This document shows positions 52,691-62,893 of a stretch of 64,000 bases of DNA, in pieces. Made by a program: the position numbers and the translations under genes. Position 1 is the stretch's first letter. Every line of letters starts with the position of its first letter. The stretch comes from Caulobacteraceae bacterium (GTDB taxonomy: Bacteria; Pseudomonadota; Alphaproteobacteria; Caulobacterales; Caulobacteraceae). The notes under the pieces are model-generated. The model was not told where the DNA came from. It saw only the letters and a program-made list of their open reading frames with translations, and did no database searches. The stretch lies in contig JANWHQ010000014.1 in NCBI GenBank assembly GCA_025450315.1, forward strand, positions 29,172 to 93,171, given 5' to 3'.

Positions 52691-53065
52691 TCAGGCCATA
52701 ATGTCGTCGTAGGGGGTGCGGCGCTCGCGTTCGCGCTCGCGATCGCGGCGGGCGAGGATCGGCGACAGCTCCAGGTCCAGCTCCTCGACCTTGAAGGTGC
52801 CGAAGCGCAGCACGTCTTCGTTGATCGACAGCTGGCGCTCCATCTCCTTCACCGCCGGCGCGGGCGCGTCGATGGCGAGCAGGGAGTAGTGGCCCTTGCG
52901 GTTCTTCTTGATCCGGTAGGCGAGGTTGCGCAGGCCCCAGTACTCGATCTTGGCGACGGTGCCGCCCTGTTCCTCGAGAAGCGCCTTGAGCTGGTCGTTC
53001 AAGGCTTCGGCCTGCTGCGCGGAGATGTCCTGCCGCGCAATCAGCACGTGTTCGTAAAGCGCCAT
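52691..53065 (-). CDS. rpsF: 30S ribosomal protein S6
   Basis: 124 aa from ATG 53065. [22 protein letters not shown], then [47 protein letters not shown] is the S6 beta-alpha fold that pairs with S18. The C-terminal tail is charged ([11 protein letters not shown]). First gene of the operon; a long leader (53066-53253) may carry the S6:S18 autoregulatory RNA, but no structure was confirmed. Confidence 0.97.
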   Translation of the reverse strand: MALYEHVLIARQDISAQQAEALNDQLKALLEEQGGTVAKIEYWGLRNLAYRIKKNRKGHYSLLAIDAPAPAVKEMERQLSINEDVLRFGTFKVEELDLELSPILARRDRERERERRTPYDDIMA

Positions 53066-53253
53066 GATGTCCTTCTTCCTTGGGGAAGGCGGCGGCGGCC
53101 GCGGCGGAAGTCCCGCGCCCGACGACGGTTCTTGGGCGGAGTTGCGGACCGGTCGCCCGCAAGCTTGAGAAGTCCACCCAGGACCGCATTCCCGAGAGGC
53201 GCGGCACATAGCCCGAGGGGCGCCATAATGCAAGGCGGCGGGACCGCCAGGGC

Positions 53254-53811
53254 CTATCGCGCCGGCTCCACGCGGAAGTTCTTCAGCTGCTCGCGCGGCA
53301 GGGCCCAGCCGGGTTTCAGCATGATGGCCTTGCGGAAATCCTCATAGGCGCCCTTGAAGTCGTCCTGCCCCCAGCGGGCGATGGCCCGGTAGTAATAGCC
53401 CTTCTCCGGCTCTTCCGAGCCGAGGCCCAGGCCCCGGCTGATCTCCGCCTCGGCCTCGCCGAAGCGTTGCAGGCTGATCAGGTAGACGCCTTCCCCGATA
53501 TGGGCCTCGCCCAGCTTGGGCATGATGCGCAGCGCGTGGCGGAAGTCGGCGTCGGCCGCCGCATTCATCCGGACCCCCAGCTCCATGGCCCCGCGGTTGA
53601 CGTAGGTGCCGGCCAGGTCGTGCTGATTGAGCGCTTCGAAGTCGATGGCGTGGGTGCAGACGTCCCGGGCTTCGGCGTCGTTGCGGCCGGCATGCGCCAG
53701 GTCCGAGCACTGGCCCGCTCTGCCGCCGACGACGAGGGTGGCGGCCTGGGCCGAGCCTGCGACCGCCAGCGCCATGCTCGCGGCGGTCAGCGCCGATACT
53801 GTCCTGAGCAT
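53254..53811 (-). CDS. Secreted TPR-repeat protein
   Basis: 185 aa from ATG 53811, preferred over ATG 53823 because GGAGGCGG precedes it. Signal peptide ([17 protein letters not shown]). Cys pair in [19 protein letters not shown]. Three to four TPR units ([92 protein letters not shown]). Periplasmic scaffold of unknown partner. Confidence 0.8.
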   Translation of the reverse strand: MLRTVSALTAASMALAVAGSAQAATLVVGGRAGQCSDLAHAGRNDAEARDVCTHAIDFEALNQHDLAGTYVNRGAMELGVRMNAAADADFRHALRIMPKLGEAHIGEGVYLISLQRFGEAEAEISRGLGLGSEEPEKGYYYRAIARWGQDDFKGAYEDFRKAIMLKPGWALPREQLKNFRVEPAR

Positions 53812-53955
53812 CGCCGCCTCCATAGCTGAAGCGCCAGTCTACCACAGCCGGGCCCGCCTGGGCGGCGACGGGGTTCGACGCAGGACGGCGGCGCTCGAGC
53901 GAAGAGCGGACTCCGGCCTACGCCGGCGCCCGCGCTCTGCAGTTCCGCCTGCGGC

Positions 53956-54108
53956 TCAGCGCCAGAAGCAGACGCGGTGGTGGTGACGCCAGGTGCAGAC
54001 CCGGTGGCGGTAGTGGTGATGATGATGCCACGGACGCGCCTGGGCCAGGCCCGGCGCGATGGCGGCGAGCGTGGCGGCGATCAGCGCCGCTTGGGCGAGC
54101 TTCTTCAT
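53956..54108 (-). CDS. Small secreted His/Arg-rich peptide
   Basis: 50 aa from ATG 54108. Signal peptide (MKKLAQAALIAATLAAIAPGLAQA) leaves a ~26-residue mature peptide with nine His, two Cys and many Arg/Trp (HHHHHYRHRVCTWRHHHRVCFW). Likely a periplasmic metal-binding peptide or metal-responsive secreted peptide. It lies next to a TonB-dependent receptor, a two-component system and a ZIP transporter, which supports a metal link (inference). Similar short HxRVCxWR peptides occur in Caulobacterales. Confidence 0.75.
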   Translation of the reverse strand: MKKLAQAALIAATLAAIAPGLAQARPWHHHHHYRHRVCTWRHHHRVCFWR

Positions 54109-54248
54109 GTGCGTGTTCCTTTGATTGGCCGAAACCGGAGGCCTAACGGACGTTCTTGACGAATGATGCGGTCCGCCTCTTGGGGGCACAGTCCGCCCGG
54201 ACGGGGTCCAGTACAAGCTTGGCCCTGGCGCCCATGTTCCGGGGCGGC

Positions 54249-56462
54249 TCAGAACCGCTTGGTCAGGCCCACGAAGATCCCTCGGCGCGGCCCCCATTGC
54301 GGCGCGCCGACGCCGACGCCGGTGCCATCGCGGATTTCGTAATTCTCGTCGAAGGCGTTGATCAGGTCCGCGCGCACGCTGATCGGGCCGGCCGGCGTCG
54401 AGGCGAAGTCGTGCACCACCGAGAAATTGACCTGCAGATAGCCCGGCAGGTGCGCGCCGTTGGGGATGTCCTGGCCGGTCAGCGGATCGGCGAGGTCCGC
54501 CCTGAGCCCCGAACCGAACAGCAGATCGCCGCTGAGCCGCGTGGCCCCCAGCCTGTAGGACGCGCCGGCCGAGGCGGTGTAGGTCTGATTGTGGTCCAGG
54601 TAGATGTCGTGGGCGCCGATATAGGCCAGGTCGCCGGGCGAGAAGTTGAACTGGCTGGAGACGATGTCCCGGCCCTGGGCCTTCTCGACCGAGCCGTTGG
54701 CGTAGGCGCTGAACGGACCTCGCGCATAGGTCAGCGACAGTTCGATCCCGCGGGCGTAGCCGGTCCGGTAGTTGAAGGGCGTCAGGATGATCGGCGCGCC
54801 GAACTGGCCTTCGTCGATCAGGTCGCGGTCCTGGCGGTAGAAGCCGTCGATCCCCAAGGTCAGAAGGCCGATCTTCTGCTGGGCGCCCACGTCGTAATAG
54901 TTCTGGCGGTTGGCGTAGGGCCGGGTGTCCTGGGTGACGGTCGGGGCGGCCGTCGTGCCGGCGAACTTGGCGATGCTCTCCACGGCGACCAGCTCGAAGG
55001 GCGGCGGGGTGAAATAGCGGGCGTAGCCGGCGTGAAGGCTGGTTCCCTCCAGCGGCGTCCAGACCGCGTTCACCCGCGGGCTCCACTGGTGCTGGTTGCG
55101 GTAGGAGTTCAGGGCGTCGAAGCGCAGGCCATAGTTCAGCGTGACGTCGGCCAGCAGCTTCCACTCGTCCTGCACATAGGCGCTGTAGGTCCATGAGGTC
55201 CTGGCCCCGTCGTCGACGATGGTCAGGGGCGCGTCGCTGGCCTGCGCCACGGCGCCCGAGGCGCCGGCCATGACCGGCAGCACCTGCGAGGTCGTGCGGC
55301 TGATGGCGCGATCGCCCTGGACGATGATCCCCGAGCGCACGGTGTGGGCCGCCGTCGCCCGCCAGACGCTTTCGAGCTGCAGTCCCGCGGCCGCGTCGCT
55401 CTTGTCGGCTGTCTGGGCGATGCCGTCGAACAACAGATCGCCCAGGGGATCGGGCCGGAAGCTCAGGGTCGAATAGCGGCCGAACAGCGAGGCCTGCACG
55501 GTCAGGGCGGCGCCCGAATAGAGGTAGCTGGCGGCGGCGAAGGTGGTGCCCTCGGCCTGGCGTTCGTCCAGGTTGTTCGAGAGGAAGTCGCTCCGGCCGT
55601 CGGCCAGCAGCGCGCCCCCGGGGCCCAGGCCCGCGATTCCGTTGTCCTGGGCGAAGCTCGGATGCAGGCCGTGGCTGTCGGGGATCTGATAGGTCGACTG
55701 GGAGGTCCCGGCGAAGAGCGAGACCCGGCTGGCGTCGTTCAGGATGTGATCGAAGAACAGGAACGCCTGATACTGGTTCGACCGGTCGTGCAGGGGCGTG
55801 GCGCTGTCGTCCGGCGATTCCACGCCCACGTCGGTGTGGGTGAAGCTGCCCGAAGCGAACAGGCTGTCGGCGCCCCACGAGCCGCCGTATTCCGCCGAGG
55901 GCTCGATCTCGCCGTGCGAGCCGCCATAGACCGACACCTGGCCGCCGTTCTGGAAACCGCTCTTGGTGGTGATGTTCACGATGCCGGCCGTGCGCAGGCC
56001 GTACTGCGCGGGCAGGGCGCCGGTGATCAGCTGGATGTTGGAGGCGATCCGCGGGCTCAGGGTCTGGCCGAATACCTGCAGGCCCTCGGGCAGGATCACA
56101 TTGTCAATGCGGTATTCCAGGTCGCCGTGGTCGTCGCGGACGTGCAGCTGGCCGAAGGAGTCCTGCACCACGCCCGGCGCCTGCAGCAGCACCTGGTTCA
56201 GCTGGACGTTCTCGCCGGCGGGCAGGATCTTCACCAGCTGGTCGGACAGCGAATAGGCGGTGGCGCCCAGGGACGGCTCGATCGCCTCGCGGGCCGCGTC
56301 CAGCCGGCGGGCGGTGACCACCACCTCCGAGACGCTGTTCTGGGCGGGAGCGGAAGCCGCCGGGGCTGTTTGCTGGGCCAGGGCCTCCCGCCCGGACACC
56401 AGCGCGCCAGCAGCCGCCCCGAACAGAGCCAAGATGGGGACGCCGCGCCGGGATCGAGCCAT
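54249..56462 (-). CDS. TonB-dependent outer-membrane receptor
   Basis: 737 aa from ATG 56462; upstream in-frame starts to 56561 lack a ribosome site and overlap the divergent kinase gene. Signal peptide (PILALFGAAAGALVSGREALA), then a plug domain (SEVVVTARRLD, QAPGVVQDSFGQLHVRDD, IDNVILPEGLQVFG, PAQYGLRTAGIVNITTKSG) and a 22-strand barrel ending RRGIFVGLTKRF with terminal Phe. The ligand is unknown; the neighbouring ZIP permease and His-rich peptide suggest a metal chelate (inference). Divergent from its putative two-component regulator. Confidence 0.92.
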   Translation of the reverse strand: MARSRRGVPILALFGAAAGALVSGREALAQQTAPAASAPAQNSVSEVVVTARRLDAAREAIEPSLGATAYSLSDQLVKILPAGENVQLNQVLLQAPGVVQDSFGQLHVRDDHGDLEYRIDNVILPEGLQVFGQTLSPRIASNIQLITGALPAQYGLRTAGIVNITTKSGFQNGGQVSVYGGSHGEIEPSAEYGGSWGADSLFASGSFTHTDVGVESPDDSATPLHDRSNQYQAFLFFDHILNDASRVSLFAGTSQSTYQIPDSHGLHPSFAQDNGIAGLGPGGALLADGRSDFLSNNLDERQAEGTTFAAASYLYSGAALTVQASLFGRYSTLSFRPDPLGDLLFDGIAQTADKSDAAAGLQLESVWRATAAHTVRSGIIVQGDRAISRTTSQVLPVMAGASGAVAQASDAPLTIVDDGARTSWTYSAYVQDEWKLLADVTLNYGLRFDALNSYRNQHQWSPRVNAVWTPLEGTSLHAGYARYFTPPPFELVAVESIAKFAGTTAAPTVTQDTRPYANRQNYYDVGAQQKIGLLTLGIDGFYRQDRDLIDEGQFGAPIILTPFNYRTGYARGIELSLTYARGPFSAYANGSVEKAQGRDIVSSQFNFSPGDLAYIGAHDIYLDHNQTYTASAGASYRLGATRLSGDLLFGSGLRADLADPLTGQDIPNGAHLPGYLQVNFSVVHDFASTPAGPISVRADLINAFDENYEIRDGTGVGVGAPQWGPRRGIFVGLTKRF

Positions 56463-56551
56463 GGCCTGAGCGGTAGAGGCTGCCGTCGCCCGGAGGCAGA
56501 GGCGCCGTTCCCGGTTCGCCCGAGAATTTTTCCCAAAGCGACGAAGGGGGT

Positions 56552-57922
56552 ATGAGCGCACCGTCAGCGCCCCTATCGAAAGCCGCTCCGGCCATGTCCC
56601 TGCGAAGCCGAGTCCTCGTCGCCATCGCGCTGGTGCTTTGCATCAACGCCGCCCTGGGCGCGGGCCTGGCGGTCGTGCGGGCGCACGCGGCGCTGCGCGC
56701 GGAGCTCGGGGCGGCGCTGCAGGGCGCAGAGCGCTCGGTGCGGGGCGCGGTGCAGTCGCATGCGGTCCCGGCCCCCGATCTTCCGAGGCTGGTGCGCGGC
56801 TATGACGGCGACCGTCACCTGCGCGCGCTGCTGCTGGCCCCCGGCGGCGGCCAGGTGTTGCGGTCCGCGCCGTTCACGCCGGCGCACGCCGCACCCGGAT
56901 GGTTCTCGACCCTGGTCGATCCCCGGCTCGAGGCGGTGAGGATCGCCGCGCCCGGCGGGGCCGCCATCCGGCTGGAGCCGGCGCCCGGGGCGGACCTGGC
57001 CGACGCCTGGCTGAACTTCGCCGATCTCCTGGCGGTGCTGTCCTTCGCCTGCCTGCTGGGCTGCGGGCTCGTCTATCTGCTGATCGGCGAGGCGCTGAAG
57101 CCGCTGGTCGACCTGGCGGAATCCCTCCGGCGCATCGGCGCGGGCGACTACCAGATCCGGGTCGACGAGGGCGGTGTGTCGGAGGTCGCCAGCATCGCCC
57201 GCGCCTTCAACCTGATGGCAGGACAGCTCGCCTCGATGCGCAGCCGCAACCGGCTGCTGGAGGACCAGCTCCTGAGGCTGCAGGACGAGGAGCGCGCCGA
57301 CCTCGCCCGCGACCTGCACGACGACATCGGGCCCTATCTGTTCGCGGTGAACGTCGACGCCGCGATGATCCCCCAGCTGGCAGCGTCCGGCCGGGCCCAG
57401 GCCATCGCCGACCAGGTCCGGGCCATCCAGGCCCACGTGGCCCACATGCAGGGCAGGGTGCGCGACATCCTGGGCCGCCTGCGGCCCACCCGGGTCGTCG
57501 AGCTGGGGTTCGTGCCGGCGATCCAGGACCTGGTGGAGTTCTGGCGGGGCCGCAGTCCCGAGATCGACTTCGCCATGGCCGTCGAGGTCGACGAGAGCCG
57601 GCTGGCCGACGAGATCCGCGAGGCCGCCTATCGGGTGGTGCAGGAGGGCCTAAGCAACGCCGTGCGCCATGGCCGTCCGTCCGAGGTGCGGGTGCTGGTC
57701 CGCGACGACGGCTCGGGCGAGCTGCTCGTCGAGGTCAGGGACAATGGATCGGCGGCCGCCGCCGGGGCCGGCCGGGCGCCGGGCTTCGGCATCACCGGCA
57801 TGAAGGAGCGCGTGGCCCTCGCCGGGGGGACGCTCGACATCGCCCGCGGCCGGGGCTGGGCCGTGACCGCCCGCCTGCCCACCGGCCGGCGGCGCCGCGC
57901 GCGCCAGAAGGCTACGGCATGA
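56552..57922 (+). CDS. Sensor histidine kinase, NarX/HisKA_3 type
   Basis: 456 aa from ATG 56552, behind AAGGGGG. TM1 (~20-42), a periplasmic domain of ~110 residues (~45-155), TM2 (~157-180), HAMP (~178-230), DHp with phospho-His256 (LARDLHDDIGPYL), and a short HATPase (YRVVQEGLSNAVRHGRPS; DNGSAAAAG; GFGITGMKERVALAGG). Stop overlaps the response regulator ATG. Senses a periplasmic signal, perhaps a metal (inferred from TonB-receptor and ZIP neighbours). Confidence 0.92.
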   Translation: MSAPSAPLSKAAPAMSLRSRVLVAIALVLCINAALGAGLAVVRAHAALRAELGAALQGAERSVRGAVQSHAVPAPDLPRLVRGYDGDRHLRALLLAPGGGQVLRSAPFTPAHAAPGWFSTLVDPRLEAVRIAAPGGAAIRLEPAPGADLADAWLNFADLLAVLSFACLLGCGLVYLLIGEALKPLVDLAESLRRIGAGDYQIRVDEGGVSEVASIARAFNLMAGQLASMRSRNRLLEDQLLRLQDEERADLARDLHDDIGPYLFAVNVDAAMIPQLAASGRAQAIADQVRAIQAHVAHMQGRVRDILGRLRPTRVVELGFVPAIQDLVEFWRGRSPEIDFAMAVEVDESRLADEIREAAYRVVQEGLSNAVRHGRPSEVRVLVRDDGSGELLVEVRDNGSAAAAGAGRAPGFGITGMKERVALAGGTLDIARGRGWAVTARLPTGRRRRARQKATA

Positions 57923-58527
57923 ACCTCCTGCTGGTCGACGACCACGCCATCGTGCGCGATGGCCTGAAGCGGCTGATCGCGTCCCGCTTCGCCTACGACA
58001 TGCACGAGGCCGCCGACGGCCGCGAGGCGCTGGCGGTGCTGCGCCGCCAGCCCATCGACCTGGTGATCCTGGACCTGAACCTGCCCGGCCTGGGCGGGGT
58101 GGAGCTGCTGCGCCGGATCGTCCAGACCAGCCGCGCGCGGGTGCTGGTGTTCAGCATGCACGCCGAGCCCATCTACGTCTCGCGCGCCATCGAGGCGGGC
58201 GCGGCGGGATACATCTCCAAGAACATCGCGCCGGACGAGCTGCTGACCGCCGTCCAGCGCGTGGCCTCCGGCGGGCGCTATGTCGAACAGGAGATCGCCC
58301 AGAGCCTGGCGGTCGGCGGTGCGGCGCCCGGGGTGGGCCAGCTGACCTCGCGGGAACTGGAGATCATGCGGCTGCTGGGCCAGGGGCGGAGCCTCGCCGA
58401 GATCGCCGACGCGGTGGGCCTGGGCTACAAGACCGTGGCCAACACCCTGACCCAAATGAAGGCCAAGCTGGGCGTCGCCAGGACCGCCGACCTGGTGCGC
58501 ATGGCCGTGGAAGCCGGCGTCTCCTGA
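57919..58527 (+). CDS. Response regulator, NarL/FixJ type
   Basis: 202 aa; ATG 57919 overlaps the kinase stop. Receiver with DDHAIVRDG, phosphoacceptor Asp52 (LVILDLNLPGLGG), Ser in FSMHAE, Lys in ISKNIAP. LuxR-type HTH at ~138-200 (LTSRELEIMRLLGQGRSLAEIADAVGLGYKTVANTLTQMKAKL). Cognate partner of the kinase; likely targets the divergent TonB receptor and the ZIP gene. Confidence 0.94.
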   Translation: MNLLLVDDHAIVRDGLKRLIASRFAYDMHEAADGREALAVLRRQPIDLVILDLNLPGLGGVELLRRIVQTSRARVLVFSMHAEPIYVSRAIEAGAAGYISKNIAPDELLTAVQRVASGGRYVEQEIAQSLAVGGAAPGVGQLTSRELEIMRLLGQGRSLAEIADAVGLGYKTVANTLTQMKAKLGVARTADLVRMAVEAGVS

Positions 58528-58613
58528 CATCGCGGCATGACGGCCAAGGCGCCATAGGCTAACAGGCCAGCGCCGCCTGGCCGCGGCGGCGCAAGGCGAG
58601 GACCTTCCCAGGA

Positions 58614-59336
58614 ATGCACGGACTGGTGCGCGCATTGCCGGCGCCGTTGCTGTTGGCGCTCATCGGACTGGCCACCGGCGCGGCGACCTACCTCGGCGGC
58701 GCCCTGGCGCTGCGCGTGAAGGACCACATCCGCTTCATCCTGGGCTTCAGCGCCGGGGCGGTGATCGCCGTGGCCCTGTTCGACCTGCTGCCCGAGGCCG
58801 CCCAGCTCTCCAAGGACCTGCCGCTGCGCGACGTCCTGGGCTTCACCGGCGTCGGCTTCGCGGCCTATATGCTGCTGGACCGGATGCTGATGCGCCTGTC
58901 GCGCAAGAACGCGGGACATCTGGGCCCCGCCAGCCTGACCACCCACAGCTTCATGGACGGCGTCGGCATCGGCCTGGCCTTCCACGTGTCGTCCGGCGCG
59001 GGCCTGGTCCTGGCCCTGGCGGTGCTGGCCCACGACTTCTCCGACGGGGTGAACACCGTGAGCGTCAGCCTCACCACCTCCGGCCCCCGCACCGCGCGCG
59101 GCTGGCTGACCGCCGACGCCATCGCGCCCATCGTCGGCATAGCGGTGGGCCAGCTGCTGCCGATCCCCGAGCAATACCTGGCCCTGCTGCTGGCGGCCTT
59201 CGCGGGGGCCTTCCTGTTCATCGGCGCCTCGGAGCTGGCGCCGGAGAGCTACCAGCGCCATCCCCGGCTGTGGACCAGCGTCTCGACCGCGCTCGGCATG
59301 GCGGTGATCTACGGCGCGGTGCGGCTGGCGGGCTGA
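58614..59336 (+). CDS. ZIP-family metal permease
   Basis: 240 aa, seven to eight helices. Helix 4 carries LTTHSFMDGVGIGLAFHVS and helix 5 VLAHDFSDGVNTVSVSL, the H-S-x-x-D-G and H-D-x-x-D-G metal motifs of ZIP transporters (the usual Glu in helix 5 is Asp). Transports Zn2+, Mn2+ or Fe2+ inwards. It starts 86 bp after the response regulator and is probably under its control. Confidence 0.87.
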   Translation: MHGLVRALPAPLLLALIGLATGAATYLGGALALRVKDHIRFILGFSAGAVIAVALFDLLPEAAQLSKDLPLRDVLGFTGVGFAAYMLLDRMLMRLSRKNAGHLGPASLTTHSFMDGVGIGLAFHVSSGAGLVLALAVLAHDFSDGVNTVSVSLTTSGPRTARGWLTADAIAPIVGIAVGQLLPIPEQYLALLLAAFAGAFLFIGASELAPESYQRHPRLWTSVSTALGMAVIYGAVRLAG

Positions 59337-59346
59337 GCAAAGCCAA

Positions 59347-59372
59347 AGGGCCGCAGCTTGCGCCGCGGCCCT
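59347..59372. terminator. GC hairpin between the ZIP gene and glnA
   Basis: AGGGCCGC (59347-59354) pairs with GCGGCCCT (59365-59372) around a 10-nt loop. It lies between convergent genes and may terminate the ZIP transcript; no T-tract is visible on the + strand beyond TCCGATGTCT. Confidence 0.55.
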
Positions 59373-59385
59373 CCGATGTCTCACA

Positions 59386-59405
59386 GATCCCGCCGCGGCG
59401 GGATC
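59386..59405. terminator. Second hairpin downstream of glnA
   Basis: GATCCCGC-CGCG-GCGGGATC, a perfect 8-bp stem ending four bases from the glnA stop on the minus strand. It probably ends the glnBA transcript. Confidence 0.6.
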
Positions 59406-59408
59406 AGC

Positions 59409-60815
59409 CTAGCACTTGTAGTACATGTCGAACTCGACCGGGTGCGGGTGCAGCTGCAGCCGGGCGACTTCTTCCATCTTGAGCTCGATGTAGGCGTCGA
59501 TGAAGTCGTCGTCCATGACGCCGCCCTTGGTCAGGAAGGCGCGGTCGCGGTCGAGGTTGTCCAGGGCTTCCTTCAGGCTGCCGCAGACTTCCGGGACGCG
59601 CTTCTGCTCGCGCGGGGGCAGGTCGTAGAGGTTCTTGTCCAGCGGCTCGCCCGGATGGATCTTGTTCTCGATGCCGTCCAGGCCCGCCATCAGCAGGGCC
59701 ACGAAGGTCAGGTAGGGATTGCCCATCGGGTCCGGGAAGCGGACTTCGATGCGCTTGCCCTTCGGCGAGGACACCCAGGGGATGCGCACCGAGGCGGAAC
59801 GGTTGCGGGCCGAATAGGCCAGCTTCACCGGAGCCTCGTAGCCCGGCACCAGGCGCTTGTAGGAGTTGGTGGTGGAGTTGGAGAAGGCGTTGACCGCCTT
59901 GGCGTGCTTGATCACCCCGCCGATGTAGTAGAGGCAGGTGTCCGACAGGCCCGCGTAGCCGTCGCCGGCGAACAGCGGCTTGCCGTCCTTCCAGATCGAC
60001 TGGTGGCAGTGCATGCCCGAGCCGTTGTCCCCGAAATAGGGCTTGGCCATGAAGGTCGCGGTCTTGCCGTAGGCGGCCGCCACGTTGTGGATGATGTACT
60101 TATAGAGCTGCATCCGGTCGGCCATGGTCAGCAGGTCGGAGAACTTCAGGCCCAGCTCGTGCTGGGCGGGCGCCACCTCGTGGTGGTGCTTCTCGGGCTC
60201 GAGGCCCAGCTCACCCATCACCGACAGCATCTCGCCGCGCAGGTCCTGGCAGGAGTCGACCGGATTGACCGGGAAATAGCCGCCCTTCGGGCCCGGGCGG
60301 TGGCCCATGTTGCCTTCCGGATATTCGGTGCCGGTGTTGGCCGGCAGCTCGGTGGATTCGAAGGCGTAGCCGGTGCGGTTCGCGTCGGTCGACCAGCGCA
60401 CGTCGTCGAACACGAAGAACTCGGCCTCGGGTCCGAAGAAGACGGTGTCGCCGACGCCCGACGACTTCACATAGTTCAGCGCCTTCTTGGCGATCGAGCG
60501 CGGATCGCGGTTGTAGGCGTCGCCGGCGTCCGGGTTCACCACGTCGCAGAACAGGAACATCGTGGTCTGCTGGTAGAACGGATCGATGTAGGCGGTGGTC
60601 AGGTCCGGCCGCAGCTTCATGTCAGACTCGTTGATCGCCTTCCATCCGGCGATCGAGGAGCCATCGAACATGGTGCCGTCGTTGAGGAACTCCTCGTCGA
60701 CCAGGGCGATGTCGAAGGTGACGTGCTGCATCTTCCCGCGCATGTCGGTGAAGCGCACGTCGACGTATTTGACGTCCTTTTCCTTGATCTGAGCCAGGAT
60801 TTGATGGGCGTTCAT
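59409..60815 (-). CDS. glnA: Glutamine synthetase, type I
   Basis: 468 aa from ATG 60815. N-terminal beta-grasp, then catalytic barrel with [40 protein letters not shown] (metal and ammonium site), [10 protein letters not shown] and the adenylylation Tyr in [11 protein letters not shown], so the enzyme can be shut off by GlnE-type adenylylation. ATP-dependent ammonium incorporation. 50 bp downstream of glnB, forming a glnBA operon. Confidence 0.97.
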   Translation of the reverse strand: MNAHQILAQIKEKDVKYVDVRFTDMRGKMQHVTFDIALVDEEFLNDGTMFDGSSIAGWKAINESDMKLRPDLTTAYIDPFYQQTTMFLFCDVVNPDAGDAYNRDPRSIAKKALNYVKSSGVGDTVFFGPEAEFFVFDDVRWSTDANRTGYAFESTELPANTGTEYPEGNMGHRPGPKGGYFPVNPVDSCQDLRGEMLSVMGELGLEPEKHHHEVAPAQHELGLKFSDLLTMADRMQLYKYIIHNVAAAYGKTATFMAKPYFGDNGSGMHCHQSIWKDGKPLFAGDGYAGLSDTCLYYIGGVIKHAKAVNAFSNSTTNSYKRLVPGYEAPVKLAYSARNRSASVRIPWVSSPKGKRIEVRFPDPMGNPYLTFVALLMAGLDGIENKIHPGEPLDKNLYDLPPREQKRVPEVCGSLKEALDNLDRDRAFLTKGGVMDDDFIDAYIELKMEEVARLQLHPHPVEFDMYYKC

Positions 60816-60865
60816 GCTGGTTGGTCCCCTGATGATGCGAGTGGGCGCTTGCCGGCCCGTTGGAG

Positions 60866-61357
<492 letters not shown>

Positions 61358-61425
61358 CTAGGAATTAGGCGCAAGAGTCGCCGCTCCTCCCTCCCGCCGC
61401 GAGGCGGAGCGTCCTATAGGGGATC

Positions 61426-62889
61426 ATGAACCATCGGCTGGAACTGCTGACCGTCGCCGAGATGTCGGCGGCCGACCGCGCGGCGATCGCCGCCGGGACG
61501 CCCGGGTCCGTCCTGATGCAGCGCGCCGGCTCGGCCGTGGCCGCCGCGATCCAGGAGCGCTGGACCGTGCGGCCGGTCGCCGTCCTCTGCGGACCGGGGA
61601 ACAACGGCGGCGACGGCTATGTGGTCGCCGAGGTCCTGGCCGGGGCGGGTTGGCCGGTGCGCACCGCCTCGCTGGCCCGCGCGGGGCTCAAGGGCGACGC
61701 CGCCACGGCGTCGGCGGCCTGGACCGGGCCCGACGCGCCGCTTTCGGCCGCGTCCTGCGACGGCGCCGGACTGGTGATCGACGCGCTGTTCGGCGCGGGG
61801 CTTTCCAAGCCGCTGGCGCCGGAGGTCCAGGCGCCTTTGCGGGCGGCCGAGGCGGCCGCGATCCCCATCGTCGCGGTCGACTTGCCGTCGGGTCTGCCCG
61901 GCGACGCAGCCCAGCCGCTGCAATATGCGCCGCGCGCGGCCCTGACCGTCACCTTCCACAGGAAGAAGCCGGCGCATCTGCTGGAGCCGGCCCGCGGCTT
62001 CTGCGGCGAGGTCGTCGTCGCCGACATCGGCCTCGCCGAGCCGTCAGGCGCCGCCCTGTTCGAGAACGGCCCGGGGCTGTGGTCGGCCGCCTTCCCCTGG
62101 CCCGACGCCATGGCCCACAAGCATTCGCGGGGCTCCCTGGTGGTGGTGTCCGGCGCCATGACCCATACCGGCGCCGCGCGCCTCGCCGCGCGCGGAGGGC
62201 TCCGCATCGGCGCGGGCCTGGTGACCGTGCTGTCGCCGCCCGAGGCGGTGATGGTCAACGCCGCCCATCTGGAAGCGGTTATGCTGACCCCTTTCGCCAG
62301 CCCCGAGCGCCTGGCCGAAGCCGCCGCCAAGGCCCGCGCCGCGGTGATCGGCCCGGCGGCCGGCGTCAACGCCGCCACCCGCGCCAACCTGCTGGCCCTG
62401 GCCGGCGCCGGCGCGGCCCTGGTGGTCGACGCCGACGCCCTGACGGTCTTCAAGGACGACCCCGAGGCGCTGTTCGCGGCGCTGGGCGCGGGCGACGTGA
62501 TCACGCCGCATCCGGGCGAGTTCGAGCGCGTGTTTCCGGGACTCCTGAACGGGTCCCACGACCGGATCGCCGCCGCGCGCGCCGCGGCGGCGCGGGCGGG
62601 AGCGGTCGTGCTGCTGAAGGGGCCCGACACGGTGATCGCCGCGCCGGACGGCCGGGCCGCGGTGAATGGGTCCGGCGCGCCGTGGCTCGCCACCGCCGGC
62701 TCGGGCGACGTGCTGGCCGGATTCATCGGCGGGCTGCTGGCCCAGGGCATGACCGCCTTCGAGGCGGCCTGCGCCGGCGCCTGGATCCATGGGCGGGCCG
62801 GCGCGCTGTTCGGTCCGGGCCTGATCGCCGAGGACCTGCCCGACCTGGCGTGCGGCGTGCTGGCCGACCTCAGGCTCGGCGCGGCCTGA
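61426..62889 (+). CDS. nnr: Bifunctional NAD(P)H-hydrate repair enzyme (epimerase/dehydratase)
   Basis: 487 aa from ATG 61426, with AGGGGATC upstream. N-terminal YjeF_N epimerase (residues ~1-215: VLCGPGNNGGDGYVVAEVLAG, VIDALFGAGL, AVDLPSGLPGD). C-terminal ADP/ATP-dependent dehydratase (~220-480: HSRGSLVVVSGAMTHTGAARLAARGGLRIGAGLVTV, VLKGPDTVIA-like VLLKGPDTVI, GSGDVLAGFIGGLLAQG). Repairs damaged NAD(P)HX. Divergent from glnB across ~220 bp. Confidence 0.95.
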   Translation: MNHRLELLTVAEMSAADRAAIAAGTPGSVLMQRAGSAVAAAIQERWTVRPVAVLCGPGNNGGDGYVVAEVLAGAGWPVRTASLARAGLKGDAATASAAWTGPDAPLSAASCDGAGLVIDALFGAGLSKPLAPEVQAPLRAAEAAAIPIVAVDLPSGLPGDAAQPLQYAPRAALTVTFHRKKPAHLLEPARGFCGEVVVADIGLAEPSGAALFENGPGLWSAAFPWPDAMAHKHSRGSLVVVSGAMTHTGAARLAARGGLRIGAGLVTVLSPPEAVMVNAAHLEAVMLTPFASPERLAEAAAKARAAVIGPAAGVNAATRANLLALAGAGAALVVDADALTVFKDDPEALFAALGAGDVITPHPGEFERVFPGLLNGSHDRIAAARAAAARAGAVVLLKGPDTVIAAPDGRAAVNGSGAPWLATAGSGDVLAGFIGGLLAQGMTAFEAACAGAWIHGRAGALFGPGLIAEDLPDLACGVLADLRLGAA

Positions 62890-62893
62890 AGCG

